Positions 1 through 8,620 of a stretch of 64,000 nucleotides of DNA are shown here, one piece after another. The translations under genes were made by a program, and so were the position numbers. The stretch is from the NCBI GenBank assembly GCA_965262455.1, contig CBDHFH010000007.1:112784-176783 (forward strand). Reading direction: 5' to 3'. A model generated the notes under the pieces. That model searched no databases. It had not been told where the DNA came from and saw only the letters and a list, made by a program, of their open reading frames with translations. Within the stretch, counting starts at the first letter, position 1. Each line of letters begins with the position of its first letter. The stretch is from UBA1858 sp965262455. GTDB lineage: Bacteria; Pseudomonadota; Gammaproteobacteria; UBA4575.

Positions 1-476
1 GTCTAGAAGTATTGAAGCAATTGCAACAAACCACTTTTGACTCTCCGATTGCTATGTTGACCACCAGCAACGATGAACGTGACTTAGTTGAAGCATTGCG
101 CAATGGCGCCAAAGGTTACTTATTAAAAGATATGGAGCCCGATGATGTGGTGGCTGCACTGCGTGAGATTGTCAAAGGTGAAACAGTCGTCGCACCTAAT
201 TTAACGCAAATACTTGCTCGCGTGGTCAAAGGCGAACCTATTTTAGAAACTGAACCCAGCCCTATTGATGATTTAACTCCACGTGAAGCAGAAATTCTCA
301 GCCTGCTTGCCGAGGGGCAAAGCAATAAAGTCATCGCAAGAAATCTGGGCATATCAGATGGCACAGTCAAGCTGCACGTCAAAGCCATTTTAAGAAAACT
401 GAATATTCACTCGCGGGTAGAAGCAGCTGTCATCGCTGTTGAGCATGGCCTGCGCGCCAAAAAAAAATCTTTGTAA
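1..476 (+). CDS. narL: NarL/FixJ-family response regulator, 5'-truncated by window edge
   Basis: Transcriptional regulator of a two-component system, probably nitrate/nitrite responsive. The visible part holds the end of the receiver domain (the GAKGYLLKDMEPDD stretch, which closely resembles E. coli NarL) and a complete C-terminal LuxR-type helix-turn-helix (LTPREAEILSLLAEG, then NKVIARNLGISDGTVKLHVK). The phospho-acceptor Asp and the true start lie left of base 1: the reading frame is open to the edge and the first in-window start-like codon, TTG at 12, is only internal. A rhodanese gene follows 9 bases after the stop, so the two are probably cotranscribed. NarL rather than another LuxR-type regulator is inferred from similarity; the partner sensor is not in view. 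Confidence 0.85.
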   Translation, partial: LEVLKQLQQTTFDSPIAMLTTSNDERDLVEALRNGAKGYLLKDMEPDDVVAALREIVKGETVVAPNLTQILARVVKGEPILETEPSPIDDLTPREAEILSLLAEGQSNKVIARNLGISDGTVKLHVKAILRKLNIHSRVEAAVIAVEHGLRAKKKSL

Positions 477-485
477 GCAATATCC

Positions 486-929
486 ATGAAAACCTATGAT
501 CAGCTTGTGGCGGAAGCCGCCAGCCATATCACTGAAATCATGCCATGGGATTTAGCTGACACACTGGCACAATCGACGCCACTGTTAGTTGATGTACGCG
601 AACCCGATGAGTTCAACGCCATGCGAATTAATCAATCGCATAATATCCCGCGCGGCATCCTCGAATCAGCAGCAGAGACAGGCTATGATGAAACCCATGC
701 TGAGTTATGCACCTCACGCAATAAACCCATTGTAGTAATCTGTCGTTCAGGTAAACGCAGCTGCCTAGCGGCTTATACTCTTTATCAACTTGGCTTCAAA
801 CAGGTTGCTTCGCTGAAAACAGGTTTACGTGGCTGGAATGATTTCGAGCAACCCATGCTTGACGAACATAACAATGAAGTCGATGGTGATGCAGCAGAAG
901 AATTCCTCAGGCCCAAATTGGGAGGCTAA
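486..929 (+). CDS. rhodanese-like domain protein
   Basis: Single rhodanese domain of 147 residues. The LLVDVREPDEF strand opens the fold at about residues 33-43 and the active-site loop is CRSGKRS with the catalytic Cys at 86, so sulfur transfer is plausible. There is no signal peptide, so it should be cytoplasmic. The start at 486 follows the narL stop by 9 bases, suggesting one transcript. Such proteins carry persulfide sulfur between donors and acceptors; the actual partner is unknown. Two further rhodanese-fold genes (trhO, sseA) occur in the window. Confidence 0.85.
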   Translation: MKTYDQLVAEAASHITEIMPWDLADTLAQSTPLLVDVREPDEFNAMRINQSHNIPRGILESAAETGYDETHAELCTSRNKPIVVICRSGKRSCLAAYTLYQLGFKQVASLKTGLRGWNDFEQPMLDEHNNEVDGDAAEEFLRPKLGG

Positions 930-995
930 TGGGCGACACACATGTTAATCCTGTACAAGTGATCGTAATTTTTTTGTTATTTTCAACTAACAAGA

Positions 996-1019
996 TTATT
1001 CTAAACATGTATAGAATAA
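996..1019. promoter_or_regulatory. 8-bp inverted repeat upstream of small membrane-protein gene
   Basis: TTATTCTA (996-1003) and TAGAATAA (1012-1019) are perfect inverted copies separated by 8 bases. The element ends 17 bases before the ATG at 1037. It could be an operator or a small mRNA hairpin; no known regulator is assigned. Confidence 0.35.
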
Positions 1020-1036
1020 CCCATTAATACTTATCC

Positions 1037-1204
1037 ATGAGACCTTGGCAACGCAATCGATTCGCTCTAGTCGCTGTTATCTTTGCAGCGATCATTACTA
1101 TGAATATTCCCAGTCTTGAAGTTGGGCAAATCGCATCATTGATCGCACTTTATGCATTGCTGTTTTTTCTTTACGTGAAATTTTTCAATCGCTACCAAAA
1201 ATAA
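1037..1204 (+). CDS. small two-helix membrane protein, 55 aa
   Basis: Short open frame beginning MRPWQRNRF and ending NRYQK. Two hydrophobic stretches (about residues 9-24 and 31-47) are separated by a short polar turn, with basic residues at both ends, as expected of a hairpin membrane protein. It lies in the same direction as narL and the rhodanese, 107 bases after the latter. No strong ribosome-binding site is visible. I do not recognise the family; the balanced hydrophobic/basic layout rather than homology supports it as a real gene. Confidence 0.45.
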   Translation: MRPWQRNRFALVAVIFAAIITMNIPSLEVGQIASLIALYALLFFLYVKFFNRYQK

Positions 1205-1274
1205 CGCAATACTATTTGTTTGTTATTTTAATCAGAAACGGCACTTGTCATATGCGCAGCATACAGTTGCTTTA

Positions 1275-1369
1275 TTCAAGGTCAATGTTTTCGAAATGAA
1301 AAATTTAATTCATTAATCACTGACGACCTTGAAAGACTGTAATGAGAAACTGTTACGAGAAATCGTAAC
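1275..1369. other. two inverted repeats in the intergenic gap
   Basis: The stretch between 1205 and 1401 carries a perfect 9-bp inverted repeat, TTCAAGGTC (1275-1283) with GACCTTGAA (1325-1333), and a compact hairpin GTTACGA-gaaa-TCGTAAC at 1352-1369 with a GAAA loop on the plus strand. Neither is followed by a clear T tract. They lie between convergent genes, so they may help end transcription of either; a structured RNA is also possible. Confidence 0.35.
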
Positions 1370-1401
1370 GAATGATCAGCTTAAGCGCATGCCATCACTG
1401 C

Positions 1402-1746
1402 TTAGTCATAATGCTTATGATACTTGCGCCTAGTGCCTGCCCGCTGAGTTATTACTCCTTTCACGACAGCCGGTCCCTCTACCTCGATTGTGTCGTAGCC
1501 TTCATTAATAGGCTTTAAATAATATTTTTCATCCAGCTTGATGAACTGGCGAAAAATATATTCTCCATCAAGTTCTGCAATAACGTACTTTTCATGCTCC
1601 GCATTCGCAGAGGGATCAATGATAATTATGCAGCCATCTTTAAATTCGGGCTCCATGCTATCGCCCAACACCCGCAGCGCAAATGGCTCATCGCTGGCAC
1701 AACCGCCGCCGCTGTCTAGTTGGGTTAGTTCAGAAATATCTGCCAT
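1402..1746 (-). CDS. stand-alone S24/LexA-like peptidase domain protein
   Basis: 114 residues comprising only the LexA/UmuD-type C-terminal fold, without a helix-turn-helix. The nucleophile motif GDSMEPEF places Ser at 30. The strand that normally holds the general-base lysine reads EYIFRQF, aligning Arg66 with the catalytic Lys of LexA. If correct, self-cleavage would be lost or altered. Cytoplasmic; isolated, 141 bases from the downstream end of the ABC transporter gene. It could be a binding-only or antirepressor-like relative; function unknown. Confidence 0.75.
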   Translation of the reverse strand: MADISELTQLDSGGGCASDEPFALRVLGDSMEPEFKDGCIIIIDPSANAEHEKYVIAELDGEYIFRQFIKLDEKYYLKPINEGYDTIEVEGPAVVKGVITQRAGTRRKYHKHYD

Positions 1747-1887
1747 GATTAAGTTAAGTTTTACAAAACATACTAGCTTGAGATAAACAACTACAAGTCA
1801 GCGAGGTGTGTATGCGAGTCCCTAGCACATGCGCATTGTCAGTTATCGTTTAACAAAGTCTCAGTATAAATCTTAGTGTTATTAAGA

Positions 1888-3672
1888 TTATTGCGCATCT
1901 TCTTGTTGTAATGCCCACAGCTGCGAGTATAACCCATCATTGGCAAGGAGTTCAGTATGGGCGCCTTGTTCTACCACTTTGCCATACTCGAGCACATAAA
2001 TATTGTCTGCATCAATAATTGTTGATAAACGATGTGCAATCATCAGCGAGGTGACATGTTTAGTTACTTCGCGAATGGCTTTCATGACTGCCACTTCTGT
2101 ATTGGTATCCAGACTTGATGTGGCTTCATCAAACACAATAATGTTAGGTTTTTTCAGAATGGCACGCGCAATAGCAACACGTTGCACTTCTCCACCCGAC
2201 AGTTTCAATCCCCGTTCACCGACAACGGTATCTAATCCCTCTGGTAATTTAGCAATTAACTCATCTAAATTTGCTAATGATACCGCTTGTAATAATTCTT
2301 CTTCACTTGCCTGTGGGTTTCCATATTGCACATTAAAACGGATGGTTTCATTAAATAGCATGGTATCTTGCGGCACCATACTTACGCGTTGACGCAAGCT
2401 ATCTTGCGTACACTGCGCAATATTTTGATCGTCCACATAAATACCACCCTCGGTCACATCATAGAAACGAAATAGCAGGCGTGCAATTGTCGACTTGCCC
2501 GAGCCTGACGGGCCCACCACAGCGACCTTTTGCCCCGGCTCTATGTGCAAATTAATTTTATCCAGAATGTTACGTTCTGGTGTATACGCAAAACTAACAT
2601 CATCAAACCGAATTGCCGCCTGTGAGACACTTAAGGAATTGGCATCTTCCGCGTCTTTCACTTCCGGCGTCTCTTCTAATAACTTAGCCAGCAGATCCAT
2701 GTCAGCCAGCGAATAAGTAATTTGTCGATAGACTATGCCAAGCATATTCATGGGTATAAATAACTGCAGCATTAATGCATTGACTAACACTAGATCGCCA
2801 ATTGTCATATCACCAATCACGACCCCTTGTGCGGCGTAAAACATAATGGCGGTCACGCCGATAGCAATAATTACCGCCTGACCAAAATTAAGTAACGACA
2901 TGGTAAATGTACTTTTTACCGATGCCTGCTCCCATTCATTTAAAGTATTCGCGTAACGCTCAACTTCATATTTCTCATTATTAAAATATTTAACGGTCTC
3001 ATAATTCAGCAAACTGTCGACCGCTTGTGAGTGTGCAGCGGAATCAAGTTTGTTGGCTAAATGGCGGTAATGCATACGCCAATTTGTAAAGATAATTGTA
3101 AACACGACATATATGGCGACCGTGGCAATGGTAATCAAAGTGAATTCCGGACGATAAGAAGTAAACAAAATTCCTGTCACCAGCAGTATTTCAAACAGTG
3201 TTGGAATAACAATAAAAACAAAATAATTGGATAACGAACTTAGGCTTTGAGTACCGCGTTCTAAATCGCGAGTGACAGAACCTGTGCGACGGTCTAGATG
3301 AAAACGTAACGATAAATCATGTAAATGCCATAACACTTCAGAAGACAAGCGACGGATGGCATGGAAGCGTGCCCGCGAAAACAATACATCACGCAACTCA
3401 TTAAACAGGCCTGTTGATAGGCGTAATGCGCCATAGCCTAATAACAATACAATCGGCAATTGCAGCGCGATGTTTTCTACATCCAGGGAATCGACAATAT
3501 CTTTCAGCAACAGTGGCACACCCACCGTGGCGACTTTGGCCAGCATTAAACATAACAACGCCAGAATAATGCGTCCACGAAATTCCCATAAATAGGGGAA
3601 CAGGCGTTGCAGATTTTTCCAGTCGGTTCTAGTGGTGTGCGGATCTTCCGTACGAGCGTGAATTCCCTTCAT
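1888..3672 (-). CDS. Atm1-type ABC exporter (fused permease and ATPase)
   Basis: Half-transporter of 594 residues, working as a homodimer in the inner membrane. The N-terminal half holds six predicted transmembrane helices; the ATPase half has Walker A GPSGSGKST (about 385-393), signature LSGGEVQRVAIARA (about 489), Walker B IIVFDEATSSLD and the switch histidine in AHRLSTI. The opening TDWKNLQRLFPYLWEFRGR and overall length match the Atm1/HMT class, which exports glutathione-linked compounds or sulfur/iron-related substrates. Substrate here is inferred from class only. Single gene; its promoter faces the nrd upstream region, from which it is transcribed divergently. Confidence 0.9.
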   Translation of the reverse strand: MKGIHARTEDPHTTRTDWKNLQRLFPYLWEFRGRIILALLCLMLAKVATVGVPLLLKDIVDSLDVENIALQLPIVLLLGYGALRLSTGLFNELRDVLFSRARFHAIRRLSSEVLWHLHDLSLRFHLDRRTGSVTRDLERGTQSLSSLSNYFVFIVIPTLFEILLVTGILFTSYRPEFTLITIATVAIYVVFTIIFTNWRMHYRHLANKLDSAAHSQAVDSLLNYETVKYFNNEKYEVERYANTLNEWEQASVKSTFTMSLLNFGQAVIIAIGVTAIMFYAAQGVVIGDMTIGDLVLVNALMLQLFIPMNMLGIVYRQITYSLADMDLLAKLLEETPEVKDAEDANSLSVSQAAIRFDDVSFAYTPERNILDKINLHIEPGQKVAVVGPSGSGKSTIARLLFRFYDVTEGGIYVDDQNIAQCTQDSLRQRVSMVPQDTMLFNETIRFNVQYGNPQASEEELLQAVSLANLDELIAKLPEGLDTVVGERGLKLSGGEVQRVAIARAILKKPNIIVFDEATSSLDTNTEVAVMKAIREVTKHVTSLMIAHRLSTIIDADNIYVLEYGKVVEQGAHTELLANDGLYSQLWALQQEDAQ

Positions 3673-3840
3673 ATCCCTGCCAATTTTCCTTACTTAAATC
3701 AACCATTGTCAGTAGGTTAATGAAATTTTTCTATCAACATTAATTGAATATTTGTTTCTACTTATCGTGCCTGAAACGGATATATTTGTAAGTGCGCGAT
3801 AGTACACATTATTTTCATATTTGCCCCTGTACTACACAAG

Positions 3841-3872
3841 TTATCCACAACTTGCTGACAATGCTATCCACA
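3841..3872 (+). promoter_or_regulatory. DnaA boxes upstream of nrdA
   Basis: A perfect TTATCCACA lies at 3841-3849 and a one-mismatch copy, CTATCCACA, at 3864-3872. Both are on the plus strand, 127-158 bases before the nrdA start. DnaA control of nrdAB is established in E. coli; the same role here is inferred. The rest of the 326-base gap (3673-3998) is AT-rich and holds the NrdR-like boxes described separately. Confidence 0.55.
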
Positions 3873-3915
3873 ACATATTGGGGTTGACGGGTCCTCCTAC
3901 CTCAACTTATAGTGT
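3868..3915 (+). promoter_or_regulatory. candidate tandem NrdR boxes upstream of nrdA
   Basis: Two 16-base segments, 3868-3883 (core ACATATTG) and 3900-3915 (core CTTATAGTGT), each agree with roughly 10-11 of 16 positions of the ACACTATATATAGTGT-like NrdR consensus. Their centres are 32 bases apart, the three-turn spacing typical of NrdR operators. The first overlaps the second DnaA box. The call rests on spacing plus partial matches. Confidence 0.4.
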
Positions 3916-3998
3916 TCACCGGTCTGGCGGGTTGTCAAAACCACTCTCCGATAAATAAAAAAACCTATAAATAATCATATAGTTCCAAGAGACTCTTA

Positions 3999-6935
3999 AT
4001 GCAATCCAACAATACAACAACATCTTATGAAAATGGACACAGTAGCCCCCTTATAGACACGCCTAACGATGGTGTTTCTGGGGCCGAACACGGCGTCGCC
4101 AGTGAGCTGGAATTACAGTCTACTGCACCCGGTCAATACCGTGTCATTCGTCGTAACGGCAAAGTCACTAGCTTCGACCGCGATAAAATTACTATCGCTG
4201 TCACGAAAGCCTTCCTAGCAGTAGAAGGCGGCGAAGCAGCTGCGTCCACACGGGTACACGATACAGTTAAACAGCTTTCGGCTGAGATCGAGCATGCGCT
4301 CACACGAAATCGCCCTGACGGTGGCACCTTCCACATTGAAGACATTCAAGACCAGGTGGAATTAGCACTCATGCGCAGCAGCCACCATAAAGTTGCCCGT
4401 GCATATGTGTTGTACCGCGAACGTCGTGCTCAGGAGCGTGCAGAAAAGCTGCAAGCCTCTGAACAACAAGGTGAGTTACCAGAACACGTCAACATTAACA
4501 CAACGGATACTGCGGGCAATAAAACCCCCCTTGATATTAAGCGCCTGACCAATGTCATTAATGGTGCCTGTGAGCAACTAGAACATGTTGATGCACAGCC
4601 GATCATTGACGAAACATTAAGAAATTTATATGACGGCGTGCCTGAGAGTGATGTCGCCACCGCTGTCACCATGAGTGCTCGTACGCTGATTGAGCGCGAG
4701 CCAAACTATACCTATGTGGCAGCACGTCTATTACTGGATAACCTGCGCTGTGAAGCACTCAGCTACATCAATGGCACACCCAGCAAAGCCACCCAGGAAG
4801 AAATGTGCGAGCAATATGGCAGCTATTTCGAAAACTACATCCAACAAGCGGCCCGACTTGAATTAATTGATCCCAAGCTGGCCAAAGACTACGATTTAAA
4901 AGCCTTGGGCAAAGCCCTCGAACCTGAACGCGACTACCAGTTTACCTACCTGGGTTTGCAGACCCTATACGACCGCTATTTCATCCACACGGACGGCACT
5001 CGTATTGAGTTACCTCAGGCGTTCTTTATGCGCGTAGCAATGGGTTTGGCGATCAACGAGATCGAACGTGAAAAACGCACTATTGAATTTTATCGTTTGT
5101 TGTCCTCGTTTGACTTTATGAGCTCAACACCCACATTGTTCAACTCGGGTACCTTGCGTCCTCAGTTATCTTCCTGCTATCTCACGACTGTGCCTGACGA
5201 CTTATACGGTATTTTCGACGCCATTAAAGATGATGCCATGCTGTCTAAATTTGCTGGCGGCCTGGGTAACGATTGGAGTCGTGTGCGCTCCATGGGCTCG
5301 CACATCAAAGGCACTAATGGCAAGTCACAGGGTGTGGTGCCCTTCCTGAAAGTGGCCAATGATACGGCTGTGGCTGTCAACCAAGGAGGTAAACGCAAAG
5401 GCGCTATGTGTGCTTACTTAGAAACGTGGCACTTAGATATAGAAGAATTTTTAGATTTACGCAAAAACACTGGTGATGATCGTCGTCGCACGCACGACAT
5501 GAATACGGCCAATTGGATTCCTGACTTGTTCATGAAGCGTGTCAGTGAACAGCAAGACTGGACGTTATTCTCTCCGGACGATGCGCCTGACTTACATGAT
5601 TTACATGGAGCAGCATTTGCAGAACGCTACTGTCACTATGAACAATTAGCCGAACAAGGTGACATTAAAAACTTTAAGCGCATTCCTGCCACAGATCTAT
5701 GGCGCAAGATGTTAGGCATGCTGTATGAAACTGGCCATCCTTGGATTACCTTTAAAGACCCTTGCAACATTCGTTCTCCACAAGGTCATATCGGTACTGT
5801 GCACTCATCTAATTTGTGCACTGAAATCACGCTGAATACATCCGACGATGAAATTGCAGTGTGTAACTTAGGCTCAGTCAATCTTGCGGCGCATGTTACA
5901 GATGGCCAATTAGATGAAAAGAAACTGGAAACGACAATTAACACTGCTATCCGTATGCTCGATAATGTCATCGACTATAACTACTATAGTGTTAACAAAG
6001 CGCGCACTTCTAACTTACGTCATCGCCCAATTGGTTTAGGCTTGATGGGTTTCCAGGACGCCTTGTATAAATTACGTATTCCATACGCGAGCGAACAAGC
6101 CGTTGAGTTTGCAGATACCTCGATGGAAATGATTAGCTACTACTCAATACAAGCCTCTACCGACTTGGCTGTTGAACGCGGAACATACCTCTCTTATGAA
6201 GGCTCATTGTGGTCGCAAGGCATTTTACCTATTGACTCCATAGACCTATTAGAAAAACAACGCGGTGGCTTTGTTAAGGTTGATCGTTCCAGCCAGTTGG
6301 ATTGGGATTCGCTACGTGCACGTGTAAAAGCGGTCGGCATGCGCAATTCAAACACCATGGCGATTGCACCTACTGCCACTATTTCTAATATTTGCGGCGT
6401 CACGCAAAGTATTGAGCCGACCTATCAAAACTTGTTTGTTAAGTCGAATTTGTCCGGTGAATTTACCGTATCAAACCCTTATTTAATATCTGATTTGAAA
6501 CGTCTTAACTTATGGGACAACGTCATGATTAATGATCTTAAATACTATGACGGTAGTGTGCAGAACATTGATCGCATTCCAGATGACGTTAAAAGTATTT
6601 ACCGCACGGCGTTTGAAATTGATCCACGCTGGTTAATCGAAGCTGCATCACGCCGCCAAAAATGGATTGACCAAGCACAGTCACTTAACTTGTATATGGC
6701 AGAACCTTCCGGACAGAAGATGGATAACTTATACAAGTTAGCTTGGGTAAGAGGATTAAAAACAACCTATTACCTACGCTCCATTGGTGCTACCCATGTA
6801 GAAAAAAGCACGATGGAAAATCACCAACAGGGCAAACTTAATGCAGTACAACAAGCAGATGCGACACCTGCCAAAGGCAGTGCCGCACCGAGTGCATGTT
6901 CATTGTTAGACCCTGATTGTGAAGCTTGCCAGTAA
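3999..6935 (+). CDS. nrdA: class I ribonucleoside-diphosphate reductase, alpha subunit
   Basis: Reduces ribonucleotides to deoxyribonucleotides. The 978-residue protein is longer than E. coli NrdA because it carries a full ATP cone near residues 45-145 plus a second cone-like segment (about 165-250), as in Pseudomonas NrdA. Catalytic residues are visible: Cys393 in SSCYL, the NLCTE motif with Asn605, Cys607 and Glu609, Cys622 in VCNLGS, the Tyr pair in TTYYLRS, and C-terminal shuttle cysteines 967, 974 and 977. nrdB follows after a structured 223-base spacer. The upstream region carries DnaA-like and NrdR-like sites. Confidence 0.97.
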   Translation: MQSNNTTTSYENGHSSPLIDTPNDGVSGAEHGVASELELQSTAPGQYRVIRRNGKVTSFDRDKITIAVTKAFLAVEGGEAAASTRVHDTVKQLSAEIEHALTRNRPDGGTFHIEDIQDQVELALMRSSHHKVARAYVLYRERRAQERAEKLQASEQQGELPEHVNINTTDTAGNKTPLDIKRLTNVINGACEQLEHVDAQPIIDETLRNLYDGVPESDVATAVTMSARTLIEREPNYTYVAARLLLDNLRCEALSYINGTPSKATQEEMCEQYGSYFENYIQQAARLELIDPKLAKDYDLKALGKALEPERDYQFTYLGLQTLYDRYFIHTDGTRIELPQAFFMRVAMGLAINEIEREKRTIEFYRLLSSFDFMSSTPTLFNSGTLRPQLSSCYLTTVPDDLYGIFDAIKDDAMLSKFAGGLGNDWSRVRSMGSHIKGTNGKSQGVVPFLKVANDTAVAVNQGGKRKGAMCAYLETWHLDIEEFLDLRKNTGDDRRRTHDMNTANWIPDLFMKRVSEQQDWTLFSPDDAPDLHDLHGAAFAERYCHYEQLAEQGDIKNFKRIPATDLWRKMLGMLYETGHPWITFKDPCNIRSPQGHIGTVHSSNLCTEITLNTSDDEIAVCNLGSVNLAAHVTDGQLDEKKLETTINTAIRMLDNVIDYNYYSVNKARTSNLRHRPIGLGLMGFQDALYKLRIPYASEQAVEFADTSMEMISYYSIQASTDLAVERGTYLSYEGSLWSQGILPIDSIDLLEKQRGGFVKVDRSSQLDWDSLRARVKAVGMRNSNTMAIAPTATISNICGVTQSIEPTYQNLFVKSNLSGEFTVSNPYLISDLKRLNLWDNVMINDLKYYDGSVQNIDRIPDDVKSIYRTAFEIDPRWLIEAASRRQKWIDQAQSLNLYMAEPSGQKMDNLYKLAWVRGLKTTYYLRSIGATHVEKSTMENHQQGKLNAVQQADATPAKGSAAPSACSLLDPDCEACQ

Positions 6936-6963
6936 TCAATATTGCTTATAAATGTTTCAGATC

Positions 6964-7125
6964 GTTAGTGAAGCCGTTAAGATAAAGTAAAAAGACTTTA
7001 ACTTTCACTAACAATGAAAACAGCTTTGAGTAAGAATTTGCGAAAACGCAACTAGAGGAGAAGGGCTGCCATTAGGCCCTTAAAGCCGGAGACCATACTG
7101 TTGTTACAGGGACAACAGTGTCTCC
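6964..7125 (+). other. three consecutive hairpins between nrdA and nrdB
   Basis: Stem 1 pairs GTTAGTGAA (6964-6972) with TTCACTAAC (7004-7012). Stem 2 pairs AAGGGC (7061-7066) with GCCCTT (7076-7081). Stem 3 pairs GGAGAC (7088-7093) with GTCTCC (7120-7125), with an inner 8-bp stem ACTGTTGT (7097-7104)/ACAACAGT (7112-7119) and a three-base bulge. None is followed by a T run, so a plain terminator is unlikely. They may set mRNA stability or the NrdA:NrdB ratio. Confidence 0.6.
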
Positions 7126-7158
7126 TCCATAAACTATTATAATAGGAGAATTGCCACC

Positions 7159-8409
7159 ATGCTTAACTGGGACGACCCATTAGCTGACGCGAACGCGGCT
7201 GAACAAGCCAACCTATCAGGCAACTTTACTAATATGCCTGCTTCTATGTCGTTAGACAATCAGGCACCTGAGTTACCTGCGGCACAAGCAAGCGCGCCTG
7301 CTCTATCTGCTCATATAACACCTCATGCTGATGTCGTTGAGCATGCGCCTGCAGACACAGGTGCCACGGGGCTGGAAGATATTGAAATGGGTGCCGCACG
7401 TATTCGCGTGGATGATAAGAAGATTATTAACTGCCGTGCTGACCTTAACCAGTTAGTTCCATTTAAATATGAGTGGGCATGGCAAAAGTATTTAGATGGT
7501 TGCGCCAATCACTGGATGCCACAAGAAATCAATATGACACAAGACATTGCGTTATGGAAAAGCGCTGATGGCCTGACTGAGGATGAGCGTATTGTCATTA
7601 AACGTAATTTAGGTTTCTTCTCAACTGCTGATTCATTAGTGGCGAATAATTTAGTGCTAGCGGTATATAAACACATCACCAACCCAGAGTGTCGTCAGTA
7701 TTTACTTCGTCAAGCGTTTGAAGAGGCGTTACATACCCATGCCTATCAATACTGCATTGAATCACTCGGTCTAGATGAAGGTGAAGTATTTAATATGTAC
7801 CGCGAAGTCCCTGCTGTCGCACGTAAAGCAGAGTGGGCACTACCCTTCACACAAAGCTTGGGCGATCCTAACTTCGCCACTGGCACACCCGAAATGGACC
7901 AACGTTTATTACGTGACTTAATCGCTTTCTATGTCGTGTTTGAAGGTATTTTCTTCTATGTCGGTTTTGTGCAAATTCTCTCTATGGGCCGACGCAACAA
8001 AATGACAGGTGTGGCAGAACAGTTCCAATACATCTTACGTGATGAGTCCATGCATATGAATTTTGGTATTGATGTAATTAATCAAATCAAGCTCGAAAAC
8101 CCACATCTATGGGGTGCTGAATTCCAACAAGAAATGATTAATTTAATTACCGATGCAGTGGCACTCGAAACGCAATATGCACAGGACACAATGCCTCGCG
8201 GCATCCTTGGTCTAAATGCCAACATGTTTGCCGAGTACTTACAGTTCATTGCCAACCGTCGCTGTGCACAAATTGGTTTGCCTGAGCAGTACCCAGGCGT
8301 GACGAATCCATTCCCATGGATGTCAGAAGTATTAGACCTGAAAAAGGAAAAGAACTTCTTCGAGACTCGTGTTACAGAGTATCAGACAGGTGGAGCACTC
8401 GTTTGGTAA
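7159..8409 (+). CDS. nrdB: class I ribonucleotide reductase, beta subunit
   Basis: Supplies the tyrosyl radical for NrdA. Iron ligands and the radical Tyr align with E. coli R2: Asp158, Glu189, His192, Glu262, Glu296 and His299, with the radical at Tyr196 (HTHAY). Spacings Asp-Glu (31), His-Tyr (4) and Glu-Glu (34) match. It is therefore a standard class Ia-type radical subunit, not a Tyr-less variant. An Ala/Pro-rich N-terminal extension of about 80 residues precedes the core, as in Pseudomonas-type NrdB. The start has a good AGGAGAA ribosome-binding site just after the hairpins. Confidence 0.97.
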   Translation: MLNWDDPLADANAAEQANLSGNFTNMPASMSLDNQAPELPAAQASAPALSAHITPHADVVEHAPADTGATGLEDIEMGAARIRVDDKKIINCRADLNQLVPFKYEWAWQKYLDGCANHWMPQEINMTQDIALWKSADGLTEDERIVIKRNLGFFSTADSLVANNLVLAVYKHITNPECRQYLLRQAFEEALHTHAYQYCIESLGLDEGEVFNMYREVPAVARKAEWALPFTQSLGDPNFATGTPEMDQRLLRDLIAFYVVFEGIFFYVGFVQILSMGRRNKMTGVAEQFQYILRDESMHMNFGIDVINQIKLENPHLWGAEFQQEMINLITDAVALETQYAQDTMPRGILGLNANMFAEYLQFIANRRCAQIGLPEQYPGVTNPFPWMSEVLDLKKEKNFFETRVTEYQTGGALVW

Positions 8410-8572
8410 TTTATGAACGCTACAAACGCTAATTACTTTGTTAATAATGAGTTAGATTTTTGTAAAGAATAAAAGCACTACAGCCATAGTAAAGAAAATT
8501 CATTAAGGAAATATTTGCTAGGCACAGTAGCTTTTAAAAGAGTTATGGGGCCACCGCACGGTGGTAAGCTTA

Positions 8573-8599
8573 GGCGGCAACCCTTTTGCCGCCTTTTTT
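8573..8599 (+). terminator. rho-independent terminator after nrdB
   Basis: GGCGGC (8573-8578) pairs with GCCGCC (8588-8593) around a nine-base loop, followed by six T. A smaller hairpin CCACCGCACGGTGG sits just before it at 8551-8564. Confidence 0.85.
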
Positions 8600-8620
8600 A
8601 ATTCTAAAATAAAGTAACTG

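Noticed and set aside
5177..5398. Minus-strand frame inside nrdA
   Set aside because: Shadow of conserved nrdA coding sequence with no ribosome-binding site or recognisable motif.
8551..8564. CCACCGCACGGTGG as part of an RNA gene
   Set aside because: Short hairpin without further conserved structure; more likely part of the nrdB 3' end.
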